Origin: CAYJAZ01 sp964371865
Lineage (GTDB): Bacteria; Desulfobacterota; Desulfovibrionia; Desulfovibrionales; Desulfovibrionaceae
Assembly: GCA_964371865.1 (NCBI GenBank)
Contig: CAYJOR010000006.1
Location: forward strand, 12,247 to 76,246
Reading direction: 5' to 3'
DNA length: 64,000 nucleotides
Shown here: piece after piece, positions 23,496 through 32,255 of the stretch
Numbering within the stretch: position 1 is the stretch's first letter
How the letters are laid out: every line of letters begins with the position of its first letter
Position numbers and translations under genes: made by a program
Notes under the pieces: generated by a model
The model's database searches: none
The model's input: the letters and a program-made list of their open reading frames with translations, nothing else
Told to the model about the DNA's origin: nothing

Positions 23496-23641
23496 CCCCC
23501 TTCCTTAAAAACCATTTACTGGAATATCAATAAGTTAGAAACATACCCTAAAGTAAAAAGAAAATTATTAGCTTTTCTCAATAAGGTGTTCAGTAACTAT
23601 GTAGAGGTCTTGATTCTAATACTACACATAGATAAAAATAA

Positions 23642-23678
23642 AAAAAGGGGAAAATATTGAAAATATTTTTCCCTTTTT
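23642..23678. terminator. Bidirectional terminator before the hybrid kinase stop
   Basis: A 17-bp stem with one G-U pair (AAAAAGGGGAAAATATT with AATATTTTTCCCTTTTT), 3-base loop, and T-rich flanks on both strands. It lies 15 bases after the kinase stop and after the K+ channel gene on the other strand. Confidence 0.88.
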
Positions 23679-23692
23679 GTTTGCTATGTATT

Positions 23693-26600
23693 TTATATTA
23701 TAGATTTAATTTGTTCTATTATAGGTAGTGGTTCATCGTAATCGTATTCAGCTATATAGTCTTTAATCCGAGTAAGTAGTGATAAAATTTCATCCCCCCA
23801 GTCATAAGACATAAGTTCTGAGAGTATGGATTCAATTTTTGTTATATCAACGAAATCAATAGCTTCTGATAATTCTTCAAGTTTTGTTTTTAATAAAGAT
23901 TTATCAGCATTTGATTTTTTTTCTTCTTCTTTAGGTTGATATGAAATTATTACCGCTTGTAAACTTTCAAGTATGTCATGAAAATCTTTGAGGAAATTTT
24001 CGGTATTGTTACAGATAAAGTCCCAATTACTATTTGATGCAGCATCTTCTAACTCGGCAGCTTGTTTTGAGAGTGCTATGGCTCCTATTGATGCAGATGC
24101 ACTTTTAATTGCATGCACTTCAATCTTAAATGCGTGCAAGTCTCGTGAAGTATAATAGTTTGCGATTGTAGAATGTTTCTTGATTCCATCAGAATGATAA
24201 ATCTTTATAATATCAAGATAATTTTTGAGACTTCCACCAAGACTACGGAGTCCAAGCTGAACGTCAATATTTTCTATTTCTAGCTTTATTTCTTCTTTCT
24301 CGCTATCAGTCTCCTTAGCAAGTAAATCAAAGTCAAGCATGATTACTTTTTCTTTTGGTAACCAGTTGAGCAAAACTTCATTAAGTTTATTTATTTCTAT
24401 AGGTTTTGCAAGAAAATCGTTCATACCTTCTTCAGTAAAGAGAGCTTTTGTTCCAACAATAGCATTGGCAGTAAGAGCAACAATTGGAAGGTTTTTGTAA
24501 TACTCACCCTCAGTTTTTCTAATTTCTATTGTTGCATCAATACCATCCATTTCAGGCATCATATGATCCATAAAAACAAGGTCATAGCTATTATTTTTAA
24601 CTTTTGCAACTGCTTCAATTCCATTCATCGCGGTGCTTATCGTGAACTGATAAGGTCGCATAAGCTCACTTGCTACTTTCAAGTTCACAGGATTATCGTC
24701 AACTAAGAGTACTTGGGCTGTTGGAGCAATAAAATTCAGAGATTTTGAATCAGAATCAAAGTAAGAAATTGTATTATTTAGAGCATTTGCAATTTGTAGG
24801 CAGTTTACAGGCAAGATAATAGTATAAATGTCATCATCGCTTAGTTTTGTATAGCTTCCCTCAGAAAGTAAGACAATTCTTGAGTTAATACCTTGTTTTT
24901 CTTTAAGTTTTTGAACTTTTGGAAGATGCAAGTTCGGAACAAAAATATAATCAAAGTAACTTTCATTGAGTCTTTCATATAATTCTGACTGATTTGTACA
25001 AAGAGTACACTTAGAGCCAAGATTTTCAATTGTTTCACGTATAGAAGCGATATATGGCGCGCGGGATTCGTACAACAAAACAGTTTTTGGAGATTCAACA
25101 CGAGCAAATGGTGTATAATCAAGTGTTTTTTGTGGAATTGATATTGTAAAAGATGAGCCTTTACCATATTCAGAAGTTGCAGAAATTGAACCATTCATCA
25201 TTTCACAGAGTTTTTTTGAAATAGCAAGACCTAGACCAGTTCCTTCAATATTCCTGTTTTTTGTGGTATTTACGCGTTCAAACTCCTCAAAGAGTTTTTG
25301 CATATCCTCTTCTTTAATACCCATTCCGGTATCAAACACTTCAAAGTTGAGCAAGGCCTCTTTCTCACTATAACCTCCTGTAATTCTTAATCCTATATGT
25401 CCGCTTGGAGTAAATTTAATAGCATTGTTTACAAGATTGATTAAAATTTGCTTTAAGCGAATTTCATCTCCAATAAGTTTAGCAGGTAGAGTAGAATCGA
25501 TGTAAGTATAGAATAATAAAGGTTTTTCTTCAAGGCGCATACGTGCAACGCTAATAACGTCGTGCACTAAAGATGGAAGAAGGTATTCTGTCTCTACAAT
25601 GTCAAGTTTGCCAGATTCAATTTTTGATATGTCCAGAATATCATTGATGATTGTGAGTAAACTATTACAGGCATTTTTTATGCCTACAGCGTATTCATTA
25701 ATTTCATTTTCTTCAGATTTTCTTAAAATAATTTCAGCCATTCCGGAAATAGCGTTCATAGGAGTACGAATTTCGTGGCTCATATTTGCAAGAAAATTTG
25801 TTTTTGCTTGTGAACTCATAAGAGCTTCTTCGTGAGCAATTCGCAATTCTTCATTAATTTCAGCTTTTTGAATGATATTTGCGAAAAGAGAGCCACTCAA
25901 TTTGAGCATATTTTCTTCGATTTCTGTAAAAAGCTTCTGTCTAGTTCTGCTTGTGATTGCAATAAAGCCCCAAGCCTCGCCATTAAGGTATATAGGCGTG
26001 AGCAAAAATGAGCGAACTCCCAAGAATGACATGAAAAGTTGTTCCATCCATGTAAGACTTGTAGACATAATATTTAAAGTCTTTTCTTCCTGAACAGCTT
26101 TCAATAGAGTAGGGAAGTGAATTTCATAGTCAATATGATCATAAATATCAAAATCTGAAAAAGCATACTGATAAAACTCTTCTTTTTGATCGGTTCTAAA
26201 TTTTCCTTCAGAGAGTTTTTCGACATCGAAAATATCAAGTGCGTGCATTATGTGATCTTTATCGACGTAAAAATCATAATCCCATTGGTAAGCGGCATAG
26301 CAACATAATTTACCATTTACAACTTTATTTCGCCAGATAACTATGTTATTGTCATCTAAGGATTTTTCAAGAAAGTGAACAGCCGAAGTTATTTCCTTAT
26401 CTATAAGTTCATAGTTTTCTAAAGAGAGTAGACGCTGAGAAACAGTATTTACAGCAAGCAACATTTTATCATGTTCAATCAATGATTTAGTTCTAAGTTC
26501 AATTTGTTTTTCTAGGTGAACTTGATAGTTTTCGAGTTGAAGCATTGCTGTTTCTAGTTCATCTTGATATGTTTTTAACGCATCAATATTGAGATGTCCA

Positions 26601-27352
26601 CCCATTAATCTCGTTGGTTTGCCGTCTTTATCTCTTTCAATTATTCTTCCAACATCTTTAGTCCAAATATAGTGACCATCATTATGCTTTAAACGGACTT
26701 CACACTCAAATTTTTCAATTTTTCCTTCAATATAGTCATAGAGTTGTTTAACTAGCTGGGCTTTGTCATCAGGATGAGTAATATCCTGAAAATCTTCAAT
26801 AGATGCTATAAATTTTTCATTTGGATAACCAATAAGAGACATATATTCAGCATTATAAGCTATTGAATTATTAGTAAGATCCCAATCCCATGTGGCAAAT
26901 TTTGTTATTCCTATAACAATATCTAGGAGGTCACTACGTTCTTTTAGTGCGAAATCGTCCATTTTTTGAGCTGTTACGTCCTGAACGATACCGCAAATAA
27001 TTGTAGGTATACCTTCTTCATTATAGTTTGTTACACGTCCTTTATCGAGTGCCCAAATAAGTGAACCATCTTTTTTAATGAGTCGAAAAACGGAAGCGTA
27101 AAATTCATTTTTTCCAGAAATATGTTCATCTATACAAGCCAAAGTAGGCGCAAGATCGTCGGGATGGAGTAAAGATTGCCAAGATTTAATATCGTTTTGA
27201 AGCTCGTCTACATCATAACCGGTAATTTCTTTCCATTCCTTGCTATAATAAAGTTCATCAGTTTCCAAAAACCAAATCCACGTTCCAACTTTTGAGATAG
27301 ATAGAAGGTCTAAAACCTGTTCATTTGTAAATAGCTCATTTGAACTTTTCAT
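23693..27352 (-). CDS. Hybrid sensor histidine kinase: PAS-PAS-GAF-HisKA-HATPase-pseudoREC-REC-HPt
   Basis: 1219 residues, no clear membrane helix, so a cytoplasmic sensor. Two PAS domains (about 8-130 and 140-270; both end in PAC-like IWALDKGRVTNYNEEGIPTI and IWTKDVGRIIERDKDGKPTR), a short coiled coil, a GAF-like domain (about 320-505), HisKA with the phosphorylated histidine in NMSHEIRTPMNAI near residue 527, HATPase with GTGLGLAISKKL near 705, a receiver-like domain lacking its aspartate (about 757-868), a true receiver (VDDNPVNLKV; FMDHMMPEMDG near 927) and an HPt domain (EVHAIKSASASIGA near 1077). This is a complete internal phosphorelay. It lies 32 bases after the REC-HD-GYP gene, its probable partner. 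The stimulus is unknown. Confidence 0.93.
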   Translation of the reverse strand: MKSSNELFTNEQVLDLLSISKVGTWIWFLETDELYYSKEWKEITGYDVDELQNDIKSWQSLLHPDDLAPTLACIDEHISGKNEFYASVFRLIKKDGSLIWALDKGRVTNYNEEGIPTIICGIVQDVTAQKMDDFALKERSDLLDIVIGITKFATWDWDLTNNSIAYNAEYMSLIGYPNEKFIASIEDFQDITHPDDKAQLVKQLYDYIEGKIEKFECEVRLKHNDGHYIWTKDVGRIIERDKDGKPTRLMGGHLNIDALKTYQDELETAMLQLENYQVHLEKQIELRTKSLIEHDKMLLAVNTVSQRLLSLENYELIDKEITSAVHFLEKSLDDNNIVIWRNKVVNGKLCCYAAYQWDYDFYVDKDHIMHALDIFDVEKLSEGKFRTDQKEEFYQYAFSDFDIYDHIDYEIHFPTLLKAVQEEKTLNIMSTSLTWMEQLFMSFLGVRSFLLTPIYLNGEAWGFIAITSRTRQKLFTEIEENMLKLSGSLFANIIQKAEINEELRIAHEEALMSSQAKTNFLANMSHEIRTPMNAISGMAEIILRKSEENEINEYAVGIKNACNSLLTIINDILDISKIESGKLDIVETEYLLPSLVHDVISVARMRLEEKPLLFYTYIDSTLPAKLIGDEIRLKQILINLVNNAIKFTPSGHIGLRITGGYSEKEALLNFEVFDTGMGIKEEDMQKLFEEFERVNTTKNRNIEGTGLGLAISKKLCEMMNGSISATSEYGKGSSFTISIPQKTLDYTPFARVESPKTVLLYESRAPYIASIRETIENLGSKCTLCTNQSELYERLNESYFDYIFVPNLHLPKVQKLKEKQGINSRIVLLSEGSYTKLSDDDIYTIILPVNCLQIANALNNTISYFDSDSKSLNFIAPTAQVLLVDDNPVNLKVASELMRPYQFTISTAMNGIEAVAKVKNNSYDLVFMDHMMPEMDGIDATIEIRKTEGEYYKNLPIVALTANAIVGTKALFTEEGMNDFLAKPIEINKLNEVLLNWLPKEKVIMLDFDLLAKETDSEKEEIKLEIENIDVQLGLRSLGGSLKNYLDIIKIYHSDGIKKHSTIANYYTSRDLHAFKIEVHAIKSASASIGAIALSKQAAELEDAASNSNWDFICNNTENFLKDFHDILESLQAVIISYQPKEEEKKSNADKSLLKTKLEELSEAIDFVDITKIESILSELMSYDWGDEILSLLTRIKDYIAEYDYDEPLPIIEQIKSII

Positions 27353-27384
27353 AACTAAAACCTTGTTTGTAAATTAGTAAATTA

Positions 27385-28500
27385 TTAATAAACTATCATT
27401 GTTGCTTCGGTTGCAGGTTCTTCATATAATGTACTGATTTCTTTAAATTTATCTGCTACAGTTTTGAAAACCTCAATAAGCTTAGGATCGAAGTGTTTAC
27501 CACCTTCTGAAATGATTATTTCAATAGCTTTATCGTGTTCCATAGGTTCTTTATAAGGTCTGCGAGAAATGAGCGCATCATAAACATCCACAATCGCCAT
27601 AAGTCTTCCTGTAAGAGGAATATCCGTGCCTTTAAGATTTCTAGGGTAACCCGAACCGTCCCATTTTTCGTGATGAGAACTTGCAAATTCTGCAGCGACC
27701 ATTAGAAATTCAGCATCTTGAATATTTGCCATTGCAGAACGTATTGCTTTCGCACCGATATTAGTATGCTCTTTCATCACAGTAAATTCATGCGGTGTAA
27801 GACGACCTTCTTTAAGTAAGATACTGTCAGGAATAGAAATTTTACCAACATCGTGCATTTGAGACGCATGCGCATAAAGATCAATGTCTATATCTTTAAG
27901 TTCGTTTGAATATACACCTTGTTCAATGACTTTTGTCATAAGTTCTTTAATAAAGTCGCGAGTACGAACCAAGTGACCGCCAGTACTTCCATCACGTTTT
28001 TCAACCATATCAGCTAAACCATGGACAACAGCATACTGCAGCTTAGTGATTACCTGTGTTTTTTCTTTTACCATTTCCTCTAAGTTATTGGAGTAATTTT
28101 GTAATTCTCTTTGTTGATGAGCTAGTTTTAAATGCAATTCAACACGCTTGAGAAGTAATGGAAAAGAAAATGGTTTTATGATGTAGTCAACTGCGCCTAA
28201 GTCTAAACCTTCAAATTCACTGTGTGTATCATCTTTCGCAGTGAGAAAAATTACAGGAACATCAGGCATAGGATGAGGCATTTTCTTTATTTCTTTAATG
28301 ACAGCAAAACCATCCATATCGGGCATTTCTACGTCGAGTAAGATGAGGTCAGGCATAACTTTTTGTAGTATTTTCAAAGCCTTTTCACCACTCGGAAGAA
28401 GAACAACATCGTAATGACTTTCAAGAGCTTTACGAACAATATTGAGATTTGTTACATTGTCATCTATAACAATTATTTTAGCTTTTTTTGATTCAGACAT
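27385..28500 (-). CDS. Response regulator: receiver plus HD-GYP phosphodiesterase
   Basis: 371 residues. The N-terminal receiver (1-125) has IVIDDNVTNL, the phospho-acceptor in LILLDVEMPDMDGF near residue 56, and YIIKPF. After a coiled linker comes an HD-GYP domain (about 160-350) with HASQMHDVGKISIPDSIL, KEHTNIGAKAI and HHEKWDGSGYPRNLKG, so all metal-binding residues and the GYP motif are present. HD-GYP enzymes break down cyclic di-GMP, so phosphorylation probably tunes biofilm or motility behaviour. It is the first gene of a two-gene operon with the hybrid kinase downstream. The start (MSESKKAKIIVIDDN) fits the receiver fold. Confidence 0.95.
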   Translation of the reverse strand: MSESKKAKIIVIDDNVTNLNIVRKALESHYDVVLLPSGEKALKILQKVMPDLILLDVEMPDMDGFAVIKEIKKMPHPMPDVPVIFLTAKDDTHSEFEGLDLGAVDYIIKPFSFPLLLKRVELHLKLAHQQRELQNYSNNLEEMVKEKTQVITKLQYAVVHGLADMVEKRDGSTGGHLVRTRDFIKELMTKVIEQGVYSNELKDIDIDLYAHASQMHDVGKISIPDSILLKEGRLTPHEFTVMKEHTNIGAKAIRSAMANIQDAEFLMVAAEFASSHHEKWDGSGYPRNLKGTDIPLTGRLMAIVDVYDALISRRPYKEPMEHDKAIEIIISEGGKHFDPKLIEVFKTVADKFKEISTLYEEPATEATMIVY

Positions 28501-28690
28501 AAATTTGTATTCACTGTTTAAATATTTTTCATAAAACTACATGAAAAATAATATAATGTCAATCTATTTAGTTTGTTAGGAGAAAATACTAATAGATAAA
28601 TGAAAAAAAATAATGCTCATAAAAATTATTGATATGGTAGTAAAATATCAAAAGAAAAAAATATTTTTTAGATAAAATATAACTATAAAT

Positions 28691-29068
28691 CTACAGTAAT
28701 TCAATTAAATAAAGCATAGCTCTAAAAATTGCAATACCTAAAATGATATGAACTAAAATATAAAGTAAACTTACAAACGGACTTTCAACTAATAAGAGTT
28801 GAGCTTCGTGAATCATAGCAGAAAATGTTGTAAATGCACCTAAAAAACCAGTCATGCAGAGGGTTCTGTAAATTTGCGGAATTTCATATTTTATACTAAT
28901 AGCGTATACTATAGCGAATAGAGCACAACCAACAAGATTTACAATTGTAGTTCCCCAAAGGTAAGGAAAAATAAAGAATTTATTAAAGAATAAAGTTAGT
29001 AAATATCGCGCAAGTGTTCCAAATGCACCAAAAAGCATAAGAATGCAAACTTGAGGAAAACTAAGCAT
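28691..29068 (-). CDS. crcB: Fluoride channel CrcB/Fluc
   Basis: A 125-residue membrane protein with four hydrophobic segments. Family motifs are present in order: FGAFGTLARYLLT, GTTIVNLVGCALFA and TGFLGAFTTFSAM, the last with the phenylalanine and threonine/serine of the fluoride path. It forms a dimeric channel that lets cytoplasmic fluoride escape. No fluoride riboswitch is visible in the 100 bases upstream. The gene is single; a terminator for ahbC lies between the two genes, so crcB has its own promoter or reads through. Confidence 0.93.
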   Translation of the reverse strand: MLSFPQVCILMLFGAFGTLARYLLTLFFNKFFIFPYLWGTTIVNLVGCALFAIVYAISIKYEIPQIYRTLCMTGFLGAFTTFSAMIHEAQLLLVESPFVSLLYILVHIILGIAIFRAMLYLIELL

Positions 29069-29117
29069 TAAAATTCCTTTTATATGTAATTCAAGTTGGA
29101 TAGATTGATAAAATTTA

Positions 29118-29155
29118 AGGGAAAATGCAGTTAAAAAACTGCATTCTCCCTACTT
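29118..29155 (-). terminator. Terminator after ahbC
   Basis: A 13-bp stem with one mismatch (AGGGAAAATGCAG with CTGCATTCTCCCT) and an 8-base loop. It lies just past the ahbC stop and is followed on the minus strand by a T-rich tail. Confidence 0.8.
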
Positions 29156-29171
29156 TATTCAAAGTGAAAAA

Positions 29172-30365
29172 TTATAACATTTCACCGGTGATTTCTTCAT
29201 CTGTGAGATAACAAGCCGGATCATCAGCCCAAATATCACCATGAACTGCTTCTGCACGGTGTCTAAAGTTACCGGCACAAATGTTCAAGAATCTACAACG
29301 TTGGCAACGACCTTTTAGATGAGGGCGTTTATCTTTAAAGTTGTGTAGTAATTCAATGTTAGGGTCAGTCCAAATTTCAGAAAATGGACGTTCTAAAACA
29401 TTACCAAATGATATGTGACGTAAGAATTGATCAGCGTGAACAGAACCATCCCAAGAAATACAACCAATTCCGCGACCTGATGAGTTACCTTCATTATATT
29501 GGAGTAATTGAAGAACTTCAGCTGCACGTTTAGGATCCTCTTTGAGGAGACGTAGGTATACAAGAGGCCCGTCTGCATGGTTGTCAACTGTTAGAATTTC
29601 TTTTGGAGTTCCTGCATCGTGAAGAGCACGAGTTTCGTCCATAATAAGGTTAACAACTTCGCGAGTTTGTGCATGATCTAAATCTTCTTTCACAAGCTCT
29701 GAACCACGTCCTGCATACACAAGATGATAGAAGCAAGCTCTAGGGATTTCATAATCCTTAAGGATTTGGAATATTTTAGGAATTTCTTGGTAGTTCTGTT
29801 TATTAATTGTAAAACGAACACCAACTTTAATTCCTTCAGCCATAGCATTTTGAACACCTTCTAGAGCACGTCTGAAAGAGCCTTTAACAGCTCGAAATTT
29901 ATCGTGAATTTCTTCTCCGCCATCAAGAGAAATACCCACATAAGAAAAACCAACTTCCTTGAATTCTTTAGCTTTTTCTTTAGTGATGAGAGTTCCGTTA
30001 GTTGAAATAACAGCACGCATTCCTTTTGAAGTTGCGTAGTGGGCTAATTCTGTAAGATCTTTTCTGATAATTGGTTCGCCGCCTGAAAAAAGAATTACTG
30101 GTGAACCAAAATTTGCTAAATCATCAATCATTACTTTAGCTTGATCAGTTGAAATAGGGTCTACACCTTTATTTTCTTCAACAGCATGAGCGTAGCAGTG
30201 AACACATTTAAGGTTGCAACGCTTTGTCATATTCCATACAACAACCGGTTTTTTATCGGCTGAGAATTGAAGAAGGTGAGACGGGAGTTTGCCGGATTCT
30301 CTTCCGTATCTAAGAGCGTCTGATGGTTCTACTTGTCCGCAATAAAGTTTTGAAATACCAATCAT
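29172..30365 (-). CDS. ahbC: AhbC: 12,18-didecarboxysiroheme deacetylase (radical SAM)
   Basis: 397 residues. The start MIGISKLYCGQVEPSDALRY is typical for AhbC of sulfate reducers. A radical SAM core follows with the cluster cysteines at 50, 54 and 57 (CNLKCVHC), GGEPIIRKDL, and a C-terminal SPASM-type region with CISWDG and CQRCRFLNICAGNFRHRAEA ending in DDPACYLTDEEI. AhbC removes the acetate side chains of 12,18-didecarboxysiroheme to give iron-coproporphyrin III in the siroheme-dependent haem pathway. NirJ is a near relative, but no denitrification genes are seen. It is transcribed divergently from miaA and has a terminator. AhbA/B and AhbD are not in the window. Confidence 0.92.
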   Translation of the reverse strand: MIGISKLYCGQVEPSDALRYGRESGKLPSHLLQFSADKKPVVVWNMTKRCNLKCVHCYAHAVEENKGVDPISTDQAKVMIDDLANFGSPVILFSGGEPIIRKDLTELAHYATSKGMRAVISTNGTLITKEKAKEFKEVGFSYVGISLDGGEEIHDKFRAVKGSFRRALEGVQNAMAEGIKVGVRFTINKQNYQEIPKIFQILKDYEIPRACFYHLVYAGRGSELVKEDLDHAQTREVVNLIMDETRALHDAGTPKEILTVDNHADGPLVYLRLLKEDPKRAAEVLQLLQYNEGNSSGRGIGCISWDGSVHADQFLRHISFGNVLERPFSEIWTDPNIELLHNFKDKRPHLKGRCQRCRFLNICAGNFRHRAEAVHGDIWADDPACYLTDEEITGEML

Positions 30366-30465
30366 TTTTAATCCTTATCTCATATATTTTAAGTTTTTAC
30401 TTGTAAATTTCCGAAATAAGATGTACATAATTTTTGTATTAATTTCTGTGACTGGAAACACAATT

Positions 30466-31398
30466 ATGAAAAAAATTATATGTATCGTAGGTCCAACCGG
30501 ATCTGGTAAAACAGGTTTAAGCCTTGAAATAGCTGAATATTTAAAATCTCAAAATAGAAAATCTTGTATAATAAATGCTGATTCACGTCAAGTATATAAG
30601 GATTTTCCTATTATAACAGCTCAACCATTGGATGAAGAAAAATCACAAGTATCTCATAAATTATATGGATTTATGAATTGTGAAGATCAATGTAATGCCG
30701 GAATCTGGCTTGACCTAGTTCACAAAGAAATTGATACAGCTTATGAAAATAATGTTGTACCTATTTTAGTTGGCGGTACCGGAATGTATATAAAAGCACT
30801 TACAGAAGGAATTGCTCAAATACCTAAAATACCAGAAGAAATATCAAGTTTTCTTGTTGATAAGCTTAATAAATTTGGCGTTGAAAAGCTCTATTCCGAA
30901 CTTGAAAATGTTGACCAAGAATATTCTAAAAAAATCCATAAAAATGATAGACAAAGAATATGTAGAGCCTTGGAAGTATATAAATTTACAAATAAAACAC
31001 TCACTGAGTGGCATCAATCAGCTCATTCACAGAGCAGGTATGATAGCTATAAAATAGGTGTTGGAATGCCGCTCGACGAGCTAACTCCTTATCTTTATAA
31101 AAGAATTGAATTAATGCTTGAACAAGGAGCATTAGAAGAGGCAAAGAAGGCTTATGAAAACTATAAAAGTTTATCTTTGCCTGGCTGGTCTGGAATTGGA
31201 TGTCAAGAATTAGGTATGTATATTAAAGGGATATATGATTTTGATGAAGCTAAAGAACTTTGGGAAAAAAATACCAGAGCTTATGCAAAAAGGCAATGGA
31301 CATGGTTCAGAGCTGATAAAAAAATAGATTGGTGTCACCCATTTGATAAAGAAAAAAGAGAAAAAATCAAAAAAGATATAGATAAATTAATAAATTGA
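30466..31398 (+). CDS. miaA: tRNA dimethylallyltransferase MiaA
   Basis: About 310 residues. MiaA attaches a dimethylallyl group to N6 of A37 in tRNAs that read U-starting codons. Motifs are IVGPTGSGKTG (P-loop), INADSRQVYKDF, VGGTGMYIKALTEG, KNDRQRICRALEVY and the C-terminal YAKRQWTWFR. The frame is open from an ATG at 30421, but the 15 extra residues are unlike the family; MKKIICIVGPTGSG from 30466 is the natural start. It faces away from ahbC, with about 100 bases for both promoters, and ends in a shared terminator with rsmA. Confidence 0.96.
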   Translation: MKKIICIVGPTGSGKTGLSLEIAEYLKSQNRKSCIINADSRQVYKDFPIITAQPLDEEKSQVSHKLYGFMNCEDQCNAGIWLDLVHKEIDTAYENNVVPILVGGTGMYIKALTEGIAQIPKIPEEISSFLVDKLNKFGVEKLYSELENVDQEYSKKIHKNDRQRICRALEVYKFTNKTLTEWHQSAHSQSRYDSYKIGVGMPLDELTPYLYKRIELMLEQGALEEAKKAYENYKSLSLPGWSGIGCQELGMYIKGIYDFDEAKELWEKNTRAYAKRQWTWFRADKKIDWCHPFDKEKREKIKKDIDKLIN

Positions 31399-31403
31399 TA
31401 AAG

Positions 31404-31438
31404 AAAAAGGGAAATTACCAAAGTACTTTCCCTTTTTT
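31404..31438. terminator. Bidirectional terminator between miaA and rsmA
   Basis: An 11-bp stem (AAAAAGGGAAA with TTTCCCTTTTT) with an internal loop of 12 bases between two convergent genes; T runs on both strands. Confidence 0.85.
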
Positions 31439-31457
31439 TAGATAGATTTTCAAACAA

Positions 31458-32243
31458 TTACTTTGATTTCTTACTATAAATAAATTCTGACATTTTTACA
31501 AAAGTTTGAACATCAATAGTTTCAGCTCTTGCAGTTGGAAGAATATCAAACGTTTCAAGCATTTCAACAGAGTAAGCACCAAATTTAGATTTTTTAAGTA
31601 TTCCGTTTAGCTGCTTACGTCTCTGCTGGAAACAAATTTTAACCAAATCAGCTAAAATTTCAGGGTGATGAGGCATTTTATCCTGTGGAAATGGATACAA
31701 ACTTATCACAGCTGAATCAACTTTAGGCGGCGGATTGAAAGCGCGCGGACTTACTACAAATTCTTTTTTTACTTGACAAAAGGCTTGTAACCAAATACTT
31801 AAAACTCCATAAGCAGATGTATTTACTTTTGCAACACATCTATCAGCAACTTCGTTTTGAATCATGAAAACTGCACGCTCAAGAGATGGAGTTTGAGAGA
31901 CAATATCCCACATAAGAGGTGAGGCAACATTATAAGGTAAGTTGCTGATTATTTTAATGTTATTATTTAGAGATTTCCAATCAAACTTCAAAGCATCCGT
32001 ATGAACTACTTTTATGCTTTCTTTTGCATTTTCGCTGTGTAACTGAGCAAACCTATCATCTTTTTCAAGTATAAGAAAAGATGAAAAAGGTAATTCTTTC
32101 AATATGTTTGTAAGAGCACCTGTACCGGGCCCAATTTCAAGAATGCTATCGTTTTCTTGAACATCGAGGAGGTCAACAATTTTATTGCATATATTTTTAT
32201 CATGCAAAAAGTGCTGACCTAAACTTTTTTTTGCAAAGGTCAT
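31458..32243 (-). CDS. rsmA: 16S rRNA dimethyladenosine transferase RsmA (KsgA)
   Basis: 261 residues. It dimethylates two adjacent adenines in helix 45 of 16S rRNA during small-subunit assembly. Motifs: KKSLGQHFLHDKNICNKIV at the start, ILEIGPGTGALTNIL (SAM binding), ISNLPYNVASPLMW (catalytic NLPY) and VSPRAFNPPPKVDSAV. The size is normal. It follows hom by 12 bases, so it is likely co-transcribed with hom and perhaps the aminotransferase gene. Its stop is covered by the miaA terminator region. Confidence 0.97.
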   Translation of the reverse strand: MTFAKKSLGQHFLHDKNICNKIVDLLDVQENDSILEIGPGTGALTNILKELPFSSFLILEKDDRFAQLHSENAKESIKVVHTDALKFDWKSLNNNIKIISNLPYNVASPLMWDIVSQTPSLERAVFMIQNEVADRCVAKVNTSAYGVLSIWLQAFCQVKKEFVVSPRAFNPPPKVDSAVISLYPFPQDKMPHHPEILADLVKICFQQRRKQLNGILKKSKFGAYSVEMLETFDILPTARAETIDVQTFVKMSEFIYSKKSK

Positions 32244-32255
32244 AGTTATCCTGTT

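Larger units (their letters stand above)
23385..23692. other. Intergenic region with two hairpins
   Basis: About 300 bases between convergent genes. It holds a GC-rich hairpin (23439-23489) and a bidirectional terminator (23642-23678). The 150 bases between them are AT-rich and show no gene; a short open frame there begins inside the hairpin and has no supported start. Confidence 0.6.

Noticed and set aside
23460..23660. Small open frame downstream of the K+ channel gene
   Set aside because: Its start lies inside the large hairpin, it has no ribosome site and the product resembles nothing known.
28691..29160. Fluoride riboswitch before crcB
   Set aside because: The region upstream shows only an ordinary terminator; the conserved fluoride-aptamer sequence is not visible.
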